Shown here: in pieces, positions 46,946-60,931 of the stretch | Position numbering within the stretch: position 1 is the stretch's first letter | Layout: each line of letters opens with the position of its first letter | Assembly: GCA_027943335.1 (NCBI GenBank) | Contig: BSBK01001575.1 | Span: forward strand, 690,646 to 754,645 | DNA: 64,000 nucleotides | Source: Chamaecyparis obtusa | Lineage: Eukaryota > Streptophyta > Pinopsida > Cupressales > Cupressaceae | Reading direction: 5' to 3' | The notes under the pieces: generated by a model | Seen by the model: the letters and a program-made list of their open reading frames with translations, nothing else | Database searches by the model: none | Told to the model about the DNA's origin: nothing | Translations under genes and position numbers: made by a program

Positions 46946-48370
46946 ATTTATGCGGTAGTTGTGAAGTCAAACTTTTCTATGTCTGCATTCGAAGTGGCGA
47001 TGGGGAGGGGAATAAATATTTTTATTCTTTGGACTCAATCTTTTATTACGCTTATGAGGAGGAGAGTATGGAGAGGTCTTTGACATTTGTACATGATCGA
47101 AGCTATTTTTGAGAGGAATTGAGAATGATGATTTTTGCGGCAGGCTGGCTTGCAAATGTTTATTGCCATGGAGTTTTTCCCTTTGAGCATTTTGTTTATA
47201 CGCTGGGATCCACTAGGGACTAGACTCTTTATCATTGTTCTCTTGATGTGATGCCCTAGGGGTAGCCCTAGAAGAAGAGCTCCAAGTAGTAAAAATGACA
47301 TGACTTAGATTCGTGCCTTGAGGAAATTTTGTTGCATATCTTGTTTTGACAAAGAAGTTGATTTGGGAATCCAGAGATTCGATAGTACAAATGCGAGAGG
47401 ACACTCAAAAAAGCAGAGCCATTTCAATATTATTAAGTAATTAATATTTAGAATTATTTTAAAAACTCCTACAAATATTATTCATGCTCTTCATTGCTAA
47501 AAAATAGGTTTATAAGACCTGAAATGTATTAGCCAATCATATCATAAAAAAATAATTTTTATAATTTATAAACTTTAAAAATTCACATTTAGACTATAGA
47601 AAATGTGATATTGTTTATAAAATAAAAAATACTCTAAATTGTAATTGGTGGACAAGTACTAATAATAAGGTACAATTGCATAAGAAAGATAACAAGGACA
47701 ATGATCATTTCACAATTGTACAAAAATCAAAGTCTTCACACACTCCAAGGCTTGCAAGACACCCCAAATATACGAGTGGAACAAAATGCACACGTTGCTT
47801 GAGTAAACAAGGAGAGATCACTTATAAAAGAAATATACTTTCAAGCAAGAAAGATTCCCTAATAAATAGGATATAATCTACACAAACTTCTAGTTCATAT
47901 GTTAAATTATGAAGTTCTATATTAAACTGCATGTCATATTTTGGCACATGTCATATTTTCCAACCTACATTAACTTAGTCCATGGTTGGTAATAAGATGT
48001 TTCTTTTTCTCTCATTTGGTTCTATCTCAAATTAAAGGTTGGATATCACAAACTGAACCTCTTTAGGTAAAAGAGGCATGTGCACATTGACGAGATTTGA
48101 CTATAAATATGGAGTTCTTGTTTGAACTACACATCATGTCTTACAACCTAAACAAACTTACCTTAGGGTGGGTAAGATATAATTCTCCTTCTCATTTTTT
48201 ATTATCTCAAATTAAAGGTTGGATGTCACAAACTTCCTTTGTAGGTAAAATATGTATGTACACATTGATAAGATTTGATTGTAACTATGAAGTTTTAGGT
48301 TGAACTACACATCGTATTTTACAACCAATACCAACATAGTTAAATAGTATTCTTGGGTAACTGCACAAAG
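46946..48370. other. Intergenic or 5' LINE remnant, nothing firm
   Basis: Overlapping minus-strand ORFs at 46967-47404 have mixed composition and could be a scrambled LINE 5' part. From 47400 the sequence is AT-rich. A roughly 130-bp segment (TAAAGGTTGGATATCACAAA) is repeated at 48033 and 48213. Confidence 0.4.
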
Positions 48371-48372
48371 AT

Positions 48373-48535
48373 GGGAACCAAAAAGATGCCACTTTTCTTT
48401 TTGGTCCCCCATCACACATAGTGTGCACACACTAAAGGGCATGCACCCTATAGGGCGCATGTCCTATGGCTTGGGTTGCCCAAGTCTTAGGCTTGGGAAA
48501 TCCAAGCCAAAGTTCATGCGCCCTATAGGGCGCAC
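48373..48535. repeat. Foldback and GC-rich palindromes
   Basis: An inverted pair GGGAACCAAAAAG ... CTTTTTGGTCCCC (48376-48408) is followed by two copies of CCCTATAGGGCGCA (about 48449 and 48519), palindromic around CCCTATAGGG. They precede the decayed gene at 48702 and could be part of a terminal region of an unnamed element. Confidence 0.5.
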
Positions 48536-48701
48536 ACCCTTTTAATTTTTTTTTATAAAGTTTGCTGCACATGGGTTTGGAAGCTCATTTTGCTTTCTCA
48601 AACCCACGTTTTTAGCTAAGAGGATATTCTAAAGTGCGCATGCCCTCTTATATTTTCTTGTGAATCAATTATTTTTGTTCATCCATCGATCAAATGGCTA
48701 C

Positions 48702-51090
48702 ATGACATCGTCAAGTTTGATCCGAAAGAAGAGGTAAGTGTTTTTATAGCTTATCATGCCTCTTATTTGTTTTAAAATTTTAGTTTTGTTGTAATTTGTT
48801 TTGTTAAAATTTATTTTTGTTCAAATTTTTTTTGTTCAAATTTGTTTTTGTTTAAATTTTTGGTGTAATGAAGATTTTAAAATGTAGTTTTTATAATTGC
48901 CAGGAAGAAATAATCTCCCTCCACCAAACCCTCCATCTCCTCATGAAGAACCAAATGAAGAACCGAATGAAGAAACAAATGAAGAAAATAAACCTCAATT
49001 ACCTCCACCAATCAAGAAACCTCCTCCTGGAACACAACAAAATTTGATGAACCAAATTGAAAGAGGGCAAAAAGAATTAGAATCTTTAATTAATAGGTTA
49101 AAAGATTCTAGTGGTACAAATCCCGGAAGGGAAAGACTTGCAAAATCATTGGAAGCAATCTTAACCCACGTAAGTGTAGTTAGTGGGCAAATTAATTTAT
49201 GGCAGGATAAAAGAGAAGAAAAAAAATATATTATGCAAATAAATTATCTTATGCGGACATAAAAAAAAAATATCACAAAAGATGACATTTTCCAGCTATT
49301 TAAAAAACTAGGGGACACAAATACTCTTAGAACTACAACAAGGAGGTTCCCAATTCATTGGTGCGTAAATGAAGACATTAAAATTTTTTTTTGGGAGAGA
49401 TGGTGGATGGTCTTTGATTCGCATCCTTGTAACAATCATGAGGTTCCTATATATTTCTTGAAGAAACTCTATTGTGAGTTTGTACTCAAGGAGGTGCCAA
49501 ATTATTTTGACATTCTGGGTTCTTAGGGTAGAGGAGGGGGCTCATCATTTGATCGAGCAAGGGCACATCGTGACCCTAACACACCTAGGGCTGCTATTGG
49601 CAAGCCATAGTTGGATCATGTTAGTATTCCTTCCATTGTGAAGGAACATGTAGAGGCAGACACACTAGGCATGATTAGTGCTCTGACACATACTCTCATT
49701 AAGTGTGCCACCCCTTTAGTTGAGGGTGACTATGGTCAATCCTTGAGGGGGCATAGTTGTCGGTCACGTGGATGCTTGTACACATTTGGTACTGGCGAGA
49801 GAGAGGAAGAGGATTTTGGATTGATGACTGATAGCTTTCTAAATACGACATTTGGCATTGACATACAAGTAAATATTTCCAAGTTCATTAAATTGCTTTG
49901 ATCATATTTCATTTATAAAAGAATAACTATTTAATTTAGTATCTATTGTTTATGATGAAAATTCAGGGCAAGAGTGTAAGTGGCAGTGGCGGTGGCAGTG
50001 GAAGTGGCAATGATCCTAATGTCCCCTTTTACACATCGTCGTCAATTCCACAAGTATGTATCAAATAAAACATTTAATTAACATATTTGATTATTATGTA
50101 ATTATATGAATAATTGTATCCTAACTTATTGTGCATGTGCATTAAATGTGCACTGGTGGACCATCGACATTTACAACAGACAGCGAAGGGCATCGTGCAA
50201 CTTTCCTTGAGGTATCTTTATTTTCATATTAATAGGATTTACTTGATCATATTTAATTAATGAATGAATGACTAAATTACTAGACAAATTATGATCAAAA
50301 TCCAGAGGCACGATGATTACATTCTTTCACCTGGGTTTGTGAGGTCACCATTGAGTCCACAAGTATACATGTAATAAAGCATTATAATTAACATGTCAGT
50401 AGTACATTCTTATATGAATGGTTATCTTATAATTTTCCATGTACATGTACACTAGTTGAATGTTGGAACTTTGACTTCGACACCGCACACTAGAGGACAT
50501 AGTGGAACCTTCATGGAGGTATCATTTACTCATTAGTAGGGTTGTAAAAAATATATGTAATCTTGATAACTGCATAATTTACTTTTTCATTTCATTTTCA
50601 GCTTTTGACATCAGAGGCTCCTCCTTCTGTCCATGATACTTTGGATCATGGAGTAGCTATAGCAGTAGCTATTTCTGAAGCACTGACTGAGGTATGAAAG
50701 AGATCACTTAACTTTAATTGTTATTTTAATATTTTGTATTGAATTTTATAATGATATCTATGTATGTATTTTAATTATTATTTTGATTATTTTTGTAGGG
50801 ACTTATGACTCCAAATCACCATCATGCGCCTTTGGTGAATGAACATAGTGACTATTTGATAGCGGTAAGCCAATATTCAATTTTATGTCATTGTATAATT
50901 CAATTTTGATGTATATTAGTTATATCTATCTAATTTTTTTTTATCAGGTCGAGCTATAGAAGAGTCTAGACAAGAAGAGGAGTGAGCGCATTTGAAAGAC
51001 TATGACATCCACTGCATCTCCATCGATGAAACGATCAAAGATAGCTTGGGATTTGTTTTCTTCCCCTAGCGGGAAAGGACTAGATTAGGG
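48702..51090 (+). pseudogene. Decayed multi-exon gene of unknown family (possibly transposon-borne)
   Basis: A possible first exon (48702-48733, MTSSSLIRKKR) is followed by 48904-49880. The latter encodes a Pro/Glu-rich start (PPPNPPSPHEEPNEEP), a charged helix (NQIERGQKELESLINRLKDS), then KIFFWERWWMVFDSHPCN and KKLYCEFVLKEVPNYFDIL. The frame shifts in an A-run at 49261-49271 and is cut by TAG at 49524 and 49608. Short exons with splice-like borders follow: about 49966-50053 with GSGGGSGSGNDPN, then pieces ending TFLE and TFME, and a last exon with MKRSKIAWDLFSSPSGKGLD. Paired short exons look internally duplicated. I recognise no domain. Confidence 0.45.
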
Positions 51091-51510
51091 ATATGAATTG
51101 TATGCCTATATGGCGTTAGTGGACATATTTTTTGTATATTGTATCAGTGATACGTTGTACATCCATTTGGCTTTGAGGAAGCCAATTTTACTGTATTGAA
51201 TATATTCAATGTATGACATTATTGGACATATATATTTGACTTCATGCCCTACGAATATATATTTTTTATGTTTTAGGTATGTAATTAATGTGTTTGGTGT
51301 ATTGATCTATACTAAATTATGTTTATGTTCATGTCTTTACTTTGTAAATTTCCCATGCCTTATAGTTATGCTTGTATGTTTATCGATGTATGTTTAACTT
51401 GTTGATTGTGCTACAAATGCCAGTCACTATTCTCAATAATAGTCAATTACTTAACTGTAATAATAACAAAAGTAATGAAATGAATGCATAAATGTATAAA
51501 TATAATATAA
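51091..51510. other. Intergenic, nothing recognised
   Basis: AT-rich sequence after the decayed gene, perhaps its 3' untranslated part. No feature is supported. Confidence 0.4.
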
Positions 51511-54500
51511 GGATTCTTGGGGTACCCTAATGTTGGAAAGAGTTATTTTATTAATAAGATTACTATGGCAGATGTGGATGTGCAACCTTATGCTTTTACA
51601 AACTAACTTCTAATTGTCCCCTAACTAACTGATTGTTAATGAAAAACACTAGAATACATATTTGCACTCATCCTACTCCTCACTCCGGAGTCATCAGTGT
51701 CATTCAAACGACTGTGTGTGCCAAAAAAGGTTGTCAGTAGAATTTATCCGACCATTCAAAGTTGTTGGAACAAATGGTTCAATGTTATGACCAATGGTTT
51801 GAAAGATATGCAACGTTGACCATTTGAATTGAGGAACACTTTGAGTTCTGACACTGATCAAGAATGTTTTTTTGAATTTAAAAGAAGTTGAATCTTTGAA
51901 AACTAAGACAGGCTTTTGTAGGTCCTGGCAACATAGTCTTGTAGCACCTGACAGATTGATCCTACCTCACACGAGCTCTGAGATATGACCCTAAAAAGAT
52001 TTTTGATTTCATTCTTACGAAACCTTGAGGGACACTTTGGCCCAGAGTCATCGACGGGGTTCAAATGACTGTGCATGGTGAATGAGGTTTCCCCTAGCAT
52101 TTACCTGACCATTTAGAGCTGTTGGAACTAACAATTCGATGCTACGACTGATGGTTTGAAAGATACGCAACATTGGCCATTTGAACTGAGGAACACTTTG
52201 AGTTTTGACACTGACCAAGAATGTGTTTCCGTATTTAAAAGAAGTTGAATCTCTAAAAACCAAGACAAAATTTTGTAGGCCTTGGCAACATAGTTCTGTA
52301 CCACCTAACGGATCGATTCTACCTCGCACGGGCTTCGAGATATGACCCTGCAAAGATCATTGATTTCATGCTTAAGAGACCTTGAGGGACACTTCGGTCC
52401 AGAGTCGTCAGCAGGGTTCAAATGACTGTGTGTGGCAAATGAGGTTTCCCCTAGCGTTTACCCGACCATTCAGAGCTGTTGGAACTGACGGTTTTATGCT
52501 ATGACCAATGGTTTGAAAGATACACAATGTTGGCTGTTTGAACTGAGGAACAATTTGAGTTTTGACACCGACCAAGTATGTGTTGCCGAATTTAAAAGAA
52601 GTTGAATCTCTAAAAAATGAGACAGGCTTTTGTTGGCCCCACTAACACAGTCCCGTAGCACCTAATGGATCGATTCTACCTTGCACGAGCTCTAAGATAT
52701 AACCTCACAAAGATCACTGATTTCATGCTTAAGAGACCTTGAGGGACACTTCAGCTTGGAGTCATTGGCGGAGTTTGAATGACTATGGGTGGTGAAAAAG
52801 GTTTCCCCTAGTAGTTACTCAACCATTCAGAGCTGTTGGAACTGATGGTTCAATGCTACAACTGACGGTTTGAAAGATACACAACATTGGCCATTTGAAC
52901 TGAGGAACACTTTGAGTTCTAACACCGACCGAGGATTCTTGGGGTACCCTAATGTTGGCAAGAGTTATTTTATTAATAAGATTACTATGGAAGATGTGGA
53001 TGTGCAACCTTATGCTTTTACAAACTAACTTCTAATTGTCCCCTAATTGACTGATTATTAATGACAAACACTAGAATATATATTTGCACTCATCCTATTG
53101 CTCACCCTGGAGTCATCGGTATTGTTCGAACGACTGTGTGTGAAAAAAAAAGTTGTCAGTAGCATTTATCCGACCATTCAAATTTTTTGTAATAAATAGT
53201 TCGATGCTACGATTGTGGTTTGAAACATATGCAACGTTGGCTGTTTCAGCTGAGGAACACTTTGAGTTCTGACACTGATCGAGAATGTGTTGTCGATTTT
53301 AAACAAAGTTGAATCTCCAAAAAATGAGATAGCCTTTTGTAGGCCCCAATAACATGGTCCCGTAGCAACTAACAAATCCATTCTACCTTGCATGAGCTTC
53401 GAGATACAAACCCGCAAAGATTGCCGATTCCATGCTTAAGGGACTTTGAGGGACACTTTAGTACATAGTCGTTGATGGGGATTGAATGACTGTGCGTGGA
53501 GAAGAAGGTTTCCACTAGAATTTACCTAACCATCTGGAGTTCTTGGAATAGATGGTTCGATGCTACGACTGACGGTTAGAAAGATAAGCAATGTTGGCCG
53601 TTTCAGCTGAGGAACACTTTGAGTTCTAACACCGATCGAGAATGTGTTTCCGATTTTAAACAAAGTTGAATCTCTAAAAACCAAGATAGGATTTTGTAGG
53701 CCCCAAAAACATGGTCCCATAGCAACTAATGGATCCATTCTACCTTGCATGAGCTCTAAGATATGACCCCACAAAGATTGTCAATTCCATACTTAAGAGA
53801 CCTTGAGGGATGCTTCAGAACAGAGTTGTCGGTGGGGATCAAATGATTGTGCTTGGAAAATGAGGTTGCCACTAGTGTTTACCCGGCCATCCAGAGCTAT
53901 TGGAATAGATGGTTTGACTCTATGACCGACGGTTGAAAAGATACGCAACATTGGTAGTTTCAGCTGAGGAACACCTTGAGTTTTGACACTGACCGAGAAT
54001 GTGTTGCCAAATTTAAATGAAGTTGAATCTACAAAAACTGAGATAGGATTTTGTAGCCCCTAGCAACACAGTCTAGTAGCAACTAATGGATCCATTCTAC
54101 CTTAGATGAGCTCTGAGATATGACCCCACAAAGATTGACAATTCCATGGTTAAGGGACCTTGAGGGACACTTCAGCACGAAGTCGTCGACAGGGATCAAA
54201 TGATTGTGCGTGGTGAATGAGGTTGCCACTACCATTTACCCAGCCATCTAGAGGTATTGGAATAGATGGTTTGATGCTACAACTAACAGTTGGAAAGATA
54301 CGCAATGTTGGTCATTTCAGCTGAGGAACACTTTGAGTTCTGACACCGATCGAGAATGTGTTGCCAATTTTAAAGGAAGTTGAATCTCCAAAAACTGAGA
54401 CAAGCTTTTGTAGGCCCTGGAAATACAGTCCTGTAGCTACTGATAGATCCTTTCTACCTTACACGACCTTTGAGATATGACCCCACAAAGATCATTGATT

Positions 54501-57500
54501 TGATGCTTAAGAGACCTTGAGGGACACTTCAACCTGGAGTCGTCAGTGGGGTTCAAACAACTGTGCATGGTGAAAGAGGTTTCCCTTAGCATTTACTTGA
54601 CCATTCAGAGTTATTGGAATTGATGGTTTGATGCTGTGACCAATGGTTTTAAAGATATGCAATGTTGGCCATTTGAATTAAGGAACACTTTGAGTTCTAA
54701 CACCGACTGAGAATGTATTGCTAAATTTAAAAGAAGTTGAATCTCTGAAAATTGAGATAGACTTTTACAGACCCTGGCAACACAGTCTTGTAGCACTTGA
54801 TGGATCGATTCTACCTTGCACGAGCTCCGAGATATGACCCCGCAAAGATAGCTGATTTCATGCTTAAGAGACCTTGAGGGACACTTCAGCATAGAGTCGT
54901 TGGTGGGGTTCGAATGACTATGGGTGTCGAATGAGGTTGCTAGTATCATTTACCCGATGGAGCTATTGGAACTGATGGTTTGATGCTACAACTGATGGTT
55001 GGAAAGATACGCAATGTTGGCCATTTTAGCTGAGGAACACTTTGAGTTCTGACATCGATCGAGAATGTGTTGTCAAATTTAAATGAAGTTGAATCTCTAA
55101 AAATTGAGACAGCATTTTGCAAGCTCTGGCAACATGGTCTTGTAGCAACATAAGGATTAATTCTACCTCACACGAGCTGCAAGATATGACCCCACAAATA
55201 TCACCAATTTCATGCTTAAGGGACCTTGAGGGACACTTTAGCACGAAGTCATTGGTAGGGATCGAAGGACTATGCATGGAAAACAAGGTTGCCACTAACG
55301 TTTACCTAGCTATTTAGAGCTATTTGAATTGATGGTTTGATGCTACTACTGATGGTTGGAAAGATACACAATGTTGGTTGTTTCAATTGAGTAACACTTT
55401 AAGTTTTGACACTGATCGAGAATGTGTTACCGATTTTAAACGAAGTTGAATATCCAAAAATTGAGACATGCTTTTGTAGGCCCCAACAATGTGGTCCCGT
55501 AGCAATTGACGGATCCATTCTACCTCACACGAGCTCTAAGATACAACCCCACAAAGATCATCGATTCCATGCTTAAGGGACCTTGAGGGACACTTCAGCA
55601 CGGAGTCATTGGCAAAGATCGAAGGATTGTGCATGGTGAACAAAGTTGCCACCAACATTTACCCAACCATCTGGAGTTGTTGGAATAGATGGTTGAAAAG
55701 ATACACAACATTGGCCATTTCAGCTGAGGAACACTTTGAGTTCTGACACCAATCAAGAATGTCTTGCCAATTTTAAATGAAGTTGAATCTCCAAAAACTG
55801 AGATAGGCTTTTGTAGGCCCTAGTAACACGGTCCCGTAGAAATTGAAAGATCCATTCTACCTCACACGAGCTCTGAAATACAACCCCACAAAGATCACTG
55901 ATTCCATGCTAAAGGGACCTTAAGGGACACTTCAGCATGGAGTCATCGATGGGGATGGAATGATTGTGCATGTTGAATGAGGTTGCCACTAGTGTTTAGC
56001 TGGCCATCTAGAGCTGTTGGAACAAACAGTTCGATTCTATGACTGACGGTTGGAAAGATACACAACGTTGGCCATTTTAGCTAAGGAACACCTTGAGTTC
56101 TGACACTGACTAAGAATGTGTTGCCAAATTTAAATGAAGTTGAATCTCTAAAAATTGAGACAAGATTTTGTAGCCCCCAATAGCATGGTCCAATAGCAAT
56201 TGACAAATCGATTCTACCTCGCACGAGCTCTGAGACATGACCCTACAAAGATCATTGATTCCATGCTTAAGGGACCTTGATAGACACTTCAACACGGAGT
56301 CATCGACGGGGATCGAACAACTATGCATGGTGAACAAGGTTGCCACTAGCGTTTACCCAGCCATCTGGAGCTATTGGAATAGATGGTTCGATGCTACAAC
56401 TGACTGTTGGAAATATACACAATGTTAGCCATTTCAGTTGAGGAACCTTGAGTTCTAACACCGATCAAGAATGTGTTGGTGATTTTAAATGAAGTTGAAT
56501 CTTTAAAAACTAAGAGAAGATTTTGTAAGCCCTAGCAATACAGTCTTGTAAAAATTGACAGATCCATGCTACCTCGCATGAGCTCTAAGATTTGACCCCG
56601 CGAAGATCATTGATTCCATGTTTAAGGGACCTTGAGGGACACTTTAGCATGGAGTCATCGACATGGTTTGAATGAATATGCATGGTGAATGAGGTTGCCG
56701 CTAGCGTTTACCCAACCATCTGGAGTTGTTGGAATAGACGGTTCAATTCTATGACCAACAGTTGGAAAGATAAGCAACGTTGGCCGTTTCAACTTAGGAA
56801 CATCTTTAGTTCTAACATGGAATGAGAATATGTTGCCAAATTTAAACAATGTTGAATCTCCAAAAACTAAGATAGGATTTTATAGGCCTTGGCAACACAG
56901 TCCTGTAGCACCTAACGGATTGATTCTACCTCACATGAGCTCTGAGATATGACCCCGCAAAGATCACTGATTCCATGCTTAAGGGACTTTGAGGGACACT
57001 TCAACACGGAGTCATCGGTGGGGATCGAATGACGATGCATGGTGAACAAGGTTTCCCCTAGCATTTACCTGGCCATCCAGAGCTATTGGAATAGATGGTT
57101 TAATTCTATGACCGACAGTTGGAAAGATATGTAACATGGGCCATTTCAGTTGAGGAACACCTTGAGTTCTGACACTGACTAAGAATGTGTTGCCAAATTT
57201 TAAAAAAGTTGAATCTCCAAAAACTGAGACAGGCTTTTGTAACCCCTAGCAACATGGTCTCGTAGCAACATATGGATTGATTCTATCTCACACAAGCTTT
57301 GAGATATGACCCCACAAAGATCACCAATTCCATACTTAAGGGACCTTGAGGGAGACTTCAGAATGGAGTCATCGGCAGGGATTGAATGACTGTGCATGGA
57401 AAATGAGGTTGCCACTAGCATTATCTCGACCATCCTAAGTTTTTGGAATAGATGGTTCGATGCTATGACCAACGGTTGGAAATATACACAATGTTGGTCA

Positions 57501-59190
57501 TTTCAGCTGAGGAACACCTTGAGTTTTGACACTGACCGAGAATGTGTTGCCAAATTTAAAAGAAGTTGAATTTCTGAAAACTAAGACAACCTTTTGTAGG
57601 CCCCGGCAACATGGTACCATAGCACCTAATGGATCGATTCTACCTCACATGAACTCCAAGATATGACCCTACAAAGAACACTAATTTCATGCTTAAGAGA
57701 CCTTGAGGGACACTTCAACATGAAGTCATCGGCGGGGATCGAACAACTATGCATGGAGAACAAGGTTGCCAGTAGCATTTACCTGGCCATCCAAAGTTGT
57801 TGGGATAGATGGTTCGATGCTACGACCGGTAGTTGGAAAGATACACAATGTTGGCCATTTTAGCTGAGGAACACTTTGAGTTCTGACACTGACCGAGAAT
57901 GTGTTACCAATTTTAAATGAAGTTGAATCTCCAAAAACTAAGACAGGCTTTTGTAGGCCCTAGAAACATGGTCTCGTAGAAACTAATAGATCCATTCTAC
58001 CTTGCACAAGCTCCAAGATATGACCCCACAAAGAACACCAATTCCATGCATAAGGAAAATTGAGGGACACTTTAGCATGAAGTCGTCGGCGGGGATCGAA
58101 TGACTATGCATGGCGAATGAGGTTTCCACTAGCATTTACCTAGCCATTTGGAGCTGTTGGAATAGATGGTTCGATTCTACGATCGACGGTTGGAAAGATA
58201 CACAATGTTGGCCATTTCAGCTAAGGAACACCTTGAGTTTTGACACTGACCGAGAATGTGTTTTCAAATTTAAACGAAGTTGAATCTCAAAAAACCAAGA
58301 TAGACTTTTGTAGCCCCCAGCAACATGGTCCCATAACAATTGATGGATCCATGCTACCTTGCACGAGCTCCGAGAGATGACCCTGCAAAGATTATTGATT
58401 TCATGCTTAAGGGACCTTGAGGGACACTTCAGCATGGAGTCATTGGTGGTGATTGAATGACTGTGCATGGAAAATGAGGTTGCCACTAGCATTTACCCGG
58501 CCATCTAGAGTTGTTGGAATAGATGGTTTGATGCTACGACCGACGGTTGGAAAGATACGCAACATTGACCATTTTAGCTGAGGAACACCTTGAGTTTTGA
58601 CACCGACCAAGAATGTGTTGCCAAATTTAAACAAAGTTGAATCTCCAAAAACTGAGACAAGATTTTGTAGAACCCGACAACATGGTCCCATAGCAATTGA
58701 CAGATCCGTGCTACCTCACACAAGCTTCAAGATACGACCTAGAAAAGATTGCCAATTCCATGCTTAAGGGACCTTGAGGGACACTTTAGCATGAAGTCAT
58801 TGATGGGGATTGAACGACTATGCATGGAAAATGAGGTTGCCACTAGCATTTACCCAGCCATCTGGAGCTGTTGTAACATATAGTTAGATGCTACAACTGA
58901 TGGTTGGAAACATATGCAACATTGACTATTTTAGCTGAGGAACACCTTGAGTTCTGACACCGACCGAGAATGTGTTGCCAATTTTAAAGGAAGTTGAATC
59001 TCCAAAAACTGAGACAAGCTTTGTAGGCCCTGGCAACATGGTCCCATAGCAATTGACGGATCCATGCTACCTCACACAAGCTCTGAGATATGATGTCACA
59101 AAGATTTTTTATTTCATTTTGAAGGGACCTTGAGGGACACTTCAGCAAGGAGTCATCGGTGACAATAGAATGACTGTGCATTAATTGTTC
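51511..59190. repeat. Tandem array of about 20 units, period about 356 bp
   Basis: The word CTTGAGGGACAC recurs at about 52025, 52381, 52738, 53444, 54157, 54517, 54875, 55226, 55583 and so on to 59135, nearly always 350-360 bp apart. Each unit also has GAACACTTTGAGTTCTGACA, AATGTGTTGCCAAATTTAAA, GAGCTCTGAGATATGACCCC and GTTTACCCGGCCATCTGGAG. Units are clearly diverged. A 170-bp leader (GATTCTTGGGGTACCCTAAT) occurs at 51511 and again at 52932, so a four-unit block was itself duplicated. Short minus ORFs recur in many units but 356 is not a multiple of three, so I do not regard them as one gene. It may be a satellite or an expanded internal repeat of a retroelement. Confidence 0.88.
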
Positions 59191-59194
59191 TTGC

Positions 59195-59553
59195 ATGAGG
59201 ACATTATATATTATAGAAATGCTACACAGAAGCAGCTGGCAAGCCACTCAAAAAGTAGTAACTGATAGCAAGTGGGATAATGTAGATGCTTTAATTAATA
59301 AACCACTATCTTCTTTACTCAAGCAACATCTGGTTCATTTGCTCGACTTGGGCATGTTTCGAAACATACAGTCTCCATTTAAACTCAACTCTCTGGAAGT
59401 AGTTATATTTGTCAGTGGAGGAGATACACCCATTGGATCTACAATAACTTCATGCTCATTGGAATTTCCATTACTCTTCAATTGGGATACTCTTTCCAAA
59501 ATTGCATCTACCCTTTTATCAATTTGGAAAATTAATGGGTCTATCTATTTTAA
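59195..59553 (+). other. Unique spacer, possible ORF
   Basis: An open plus frame begins here (SSLLKQHLVHLLDLGMFRNI, FPLLFNWDTLSKIASTLLSI) and runs into the first 338-bp repeat unit. Composition is protein-like but I know no family, and the overlap with a repeat argues against an intact gene. Confidence 0.3.
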
Positions 59554-60530
59554 AATGAGGAGTGAGACTGCCTTGCCAAAGGTGGCAATGAAGTTACATT
59601 TCAAGGATAATGCCCAAGTCCCGTAAATGAAAGGCCATTGATGAATAGTCATTTCTAATAGAAATATTTGTAGTGCTAGAATGAAGTGCATGACTAAATT
59701 CTTTGCCTGCTAACGAACCAATTTGGGAAATTAATGGGTCTATTTGTGGACCTTGAAGGAGTTGGTCACCTAAATGAGTACCTTGAGATGAAGCAGGAAA
59801 CTCTCTATGAAAGAGATCAGTACCTTGAGAAGCTCTCCACTTGTTAGCTAAATTAAAACCTTGGACCATAGATGGCTTCCCTTTGTTGTAAAATGAGGAG
59901 TGAGACTACCTTGCCAAAGGTGGCAATGAAGTTACATTTCAAGGATAATGCCCAAGTCCCATAAATGCAAGGCCATTGACGAATAGTCATTTCTAATAGA
60001 AATATTTGTGGTGCTAGAATGAAGTGCATGACCAAATTCTTTGCCTGCTAATGAACCAATTTGGGAAATTAATGGGTCTATTTATGGACCTTGAAGGAGT
60101 TGGTCACCTAAATGAGAACCTTGAGATGAAGCAGGAACTTCTCTATGAAAGAGATCAGTACCTTGAGAAGCTCTCCACTTGTCAGCTGAATTAAAACCTT
60201 GGACCATAGATGGCTGCCCTTTGTTGTAAAATGAGGAGTGAGACTACCTTGCCAAAGGTGGTTATGAAGTTATATTTCAAGGATAATGCCAAGTCCCATA
60301 AATGCAAGGCCATTGACGAATAGTCATTTCTAATAGAAATATTTATGGTGCTAGAATGAAGTGCATGACTGAATTATTTGCTTGCTAACGAACCAATTTG
60401 GGAAATTAATGGGTCTATTTATGGATCTCGAAGGAGTTGGTCACCTAAACGAGAACCTTGAGATGAAGGAAGAACTTCTCTATGAAAGAGATCAATACCT
60501 TGAGAAGCTCTCCACTTGTCAGTACCTTGA
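59554..60530. repeat. Three tandem copies of a 338-bp repeat
   Basis: Copies start near 59554, 59892 and 60230 with AATGAGGAGTGAGACT. Each contains GGTGGCAATGAAGTTACATT, ATTTCTAATAGAAATATTTG and TGAAAGAGATCAGTACCTTG. They are very similar and the third is truncated. This is a separate family from the 356-bp array. Confidence 0.9.
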
Positions 60531-60931
60531 GATCAGTACACGGTGTTTATGGCAAGCTTGTTTAGAAGTTGGTTTTGGCTTGGGTTTATGTGTGGAAGTT
60601 AATGCTGAATTGGGATCTTAGTCTATGTAAAGAATATATGAATTATGCTATGTATGCTATGAAAAATCTCTAAACTATAAGATTTCTATTATAAAGTTTT
60701 TTTTATTAATAATGAGAAATATTTTTACAACTCAGCTCAATAGGAGCACCGGAGGAAAGAACTGAGCAGAGAAAACCTTCTAGTATTGCCCCAAAAAATA
60801 GAAGAGAAAGGTTCTCATTAAATGTTACAAACTTCATGTTATACATATGGGGTAATGCATGAGCAATTTATAGTCCACCCAATTTATAGTGCTATATAAA
60901 TTTGACATGTTACGATATTTTGTATCTCCAT
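60531..60931. other. Possible retroposon end
   Basis: At 60690-60810 a T-run followed by TTATTAATAATGAGAAAT and a moderately GC-rich segment resembles the segment at 510-660 in its order of words (CAGCTCAATAGGAG, GAGCAGAGAAAACCTTC). It may be the reversed 3' end of a LINE or SINE. No gene is seen. Confidence 0.35.

Noticed and set aside
52048..58691. Many minus-strand ORFs of 60-112 codons with similar wording
   Set aside because: They reflect the 356-bp tandem unit; the period is not a multiple of three and the frames do not join.
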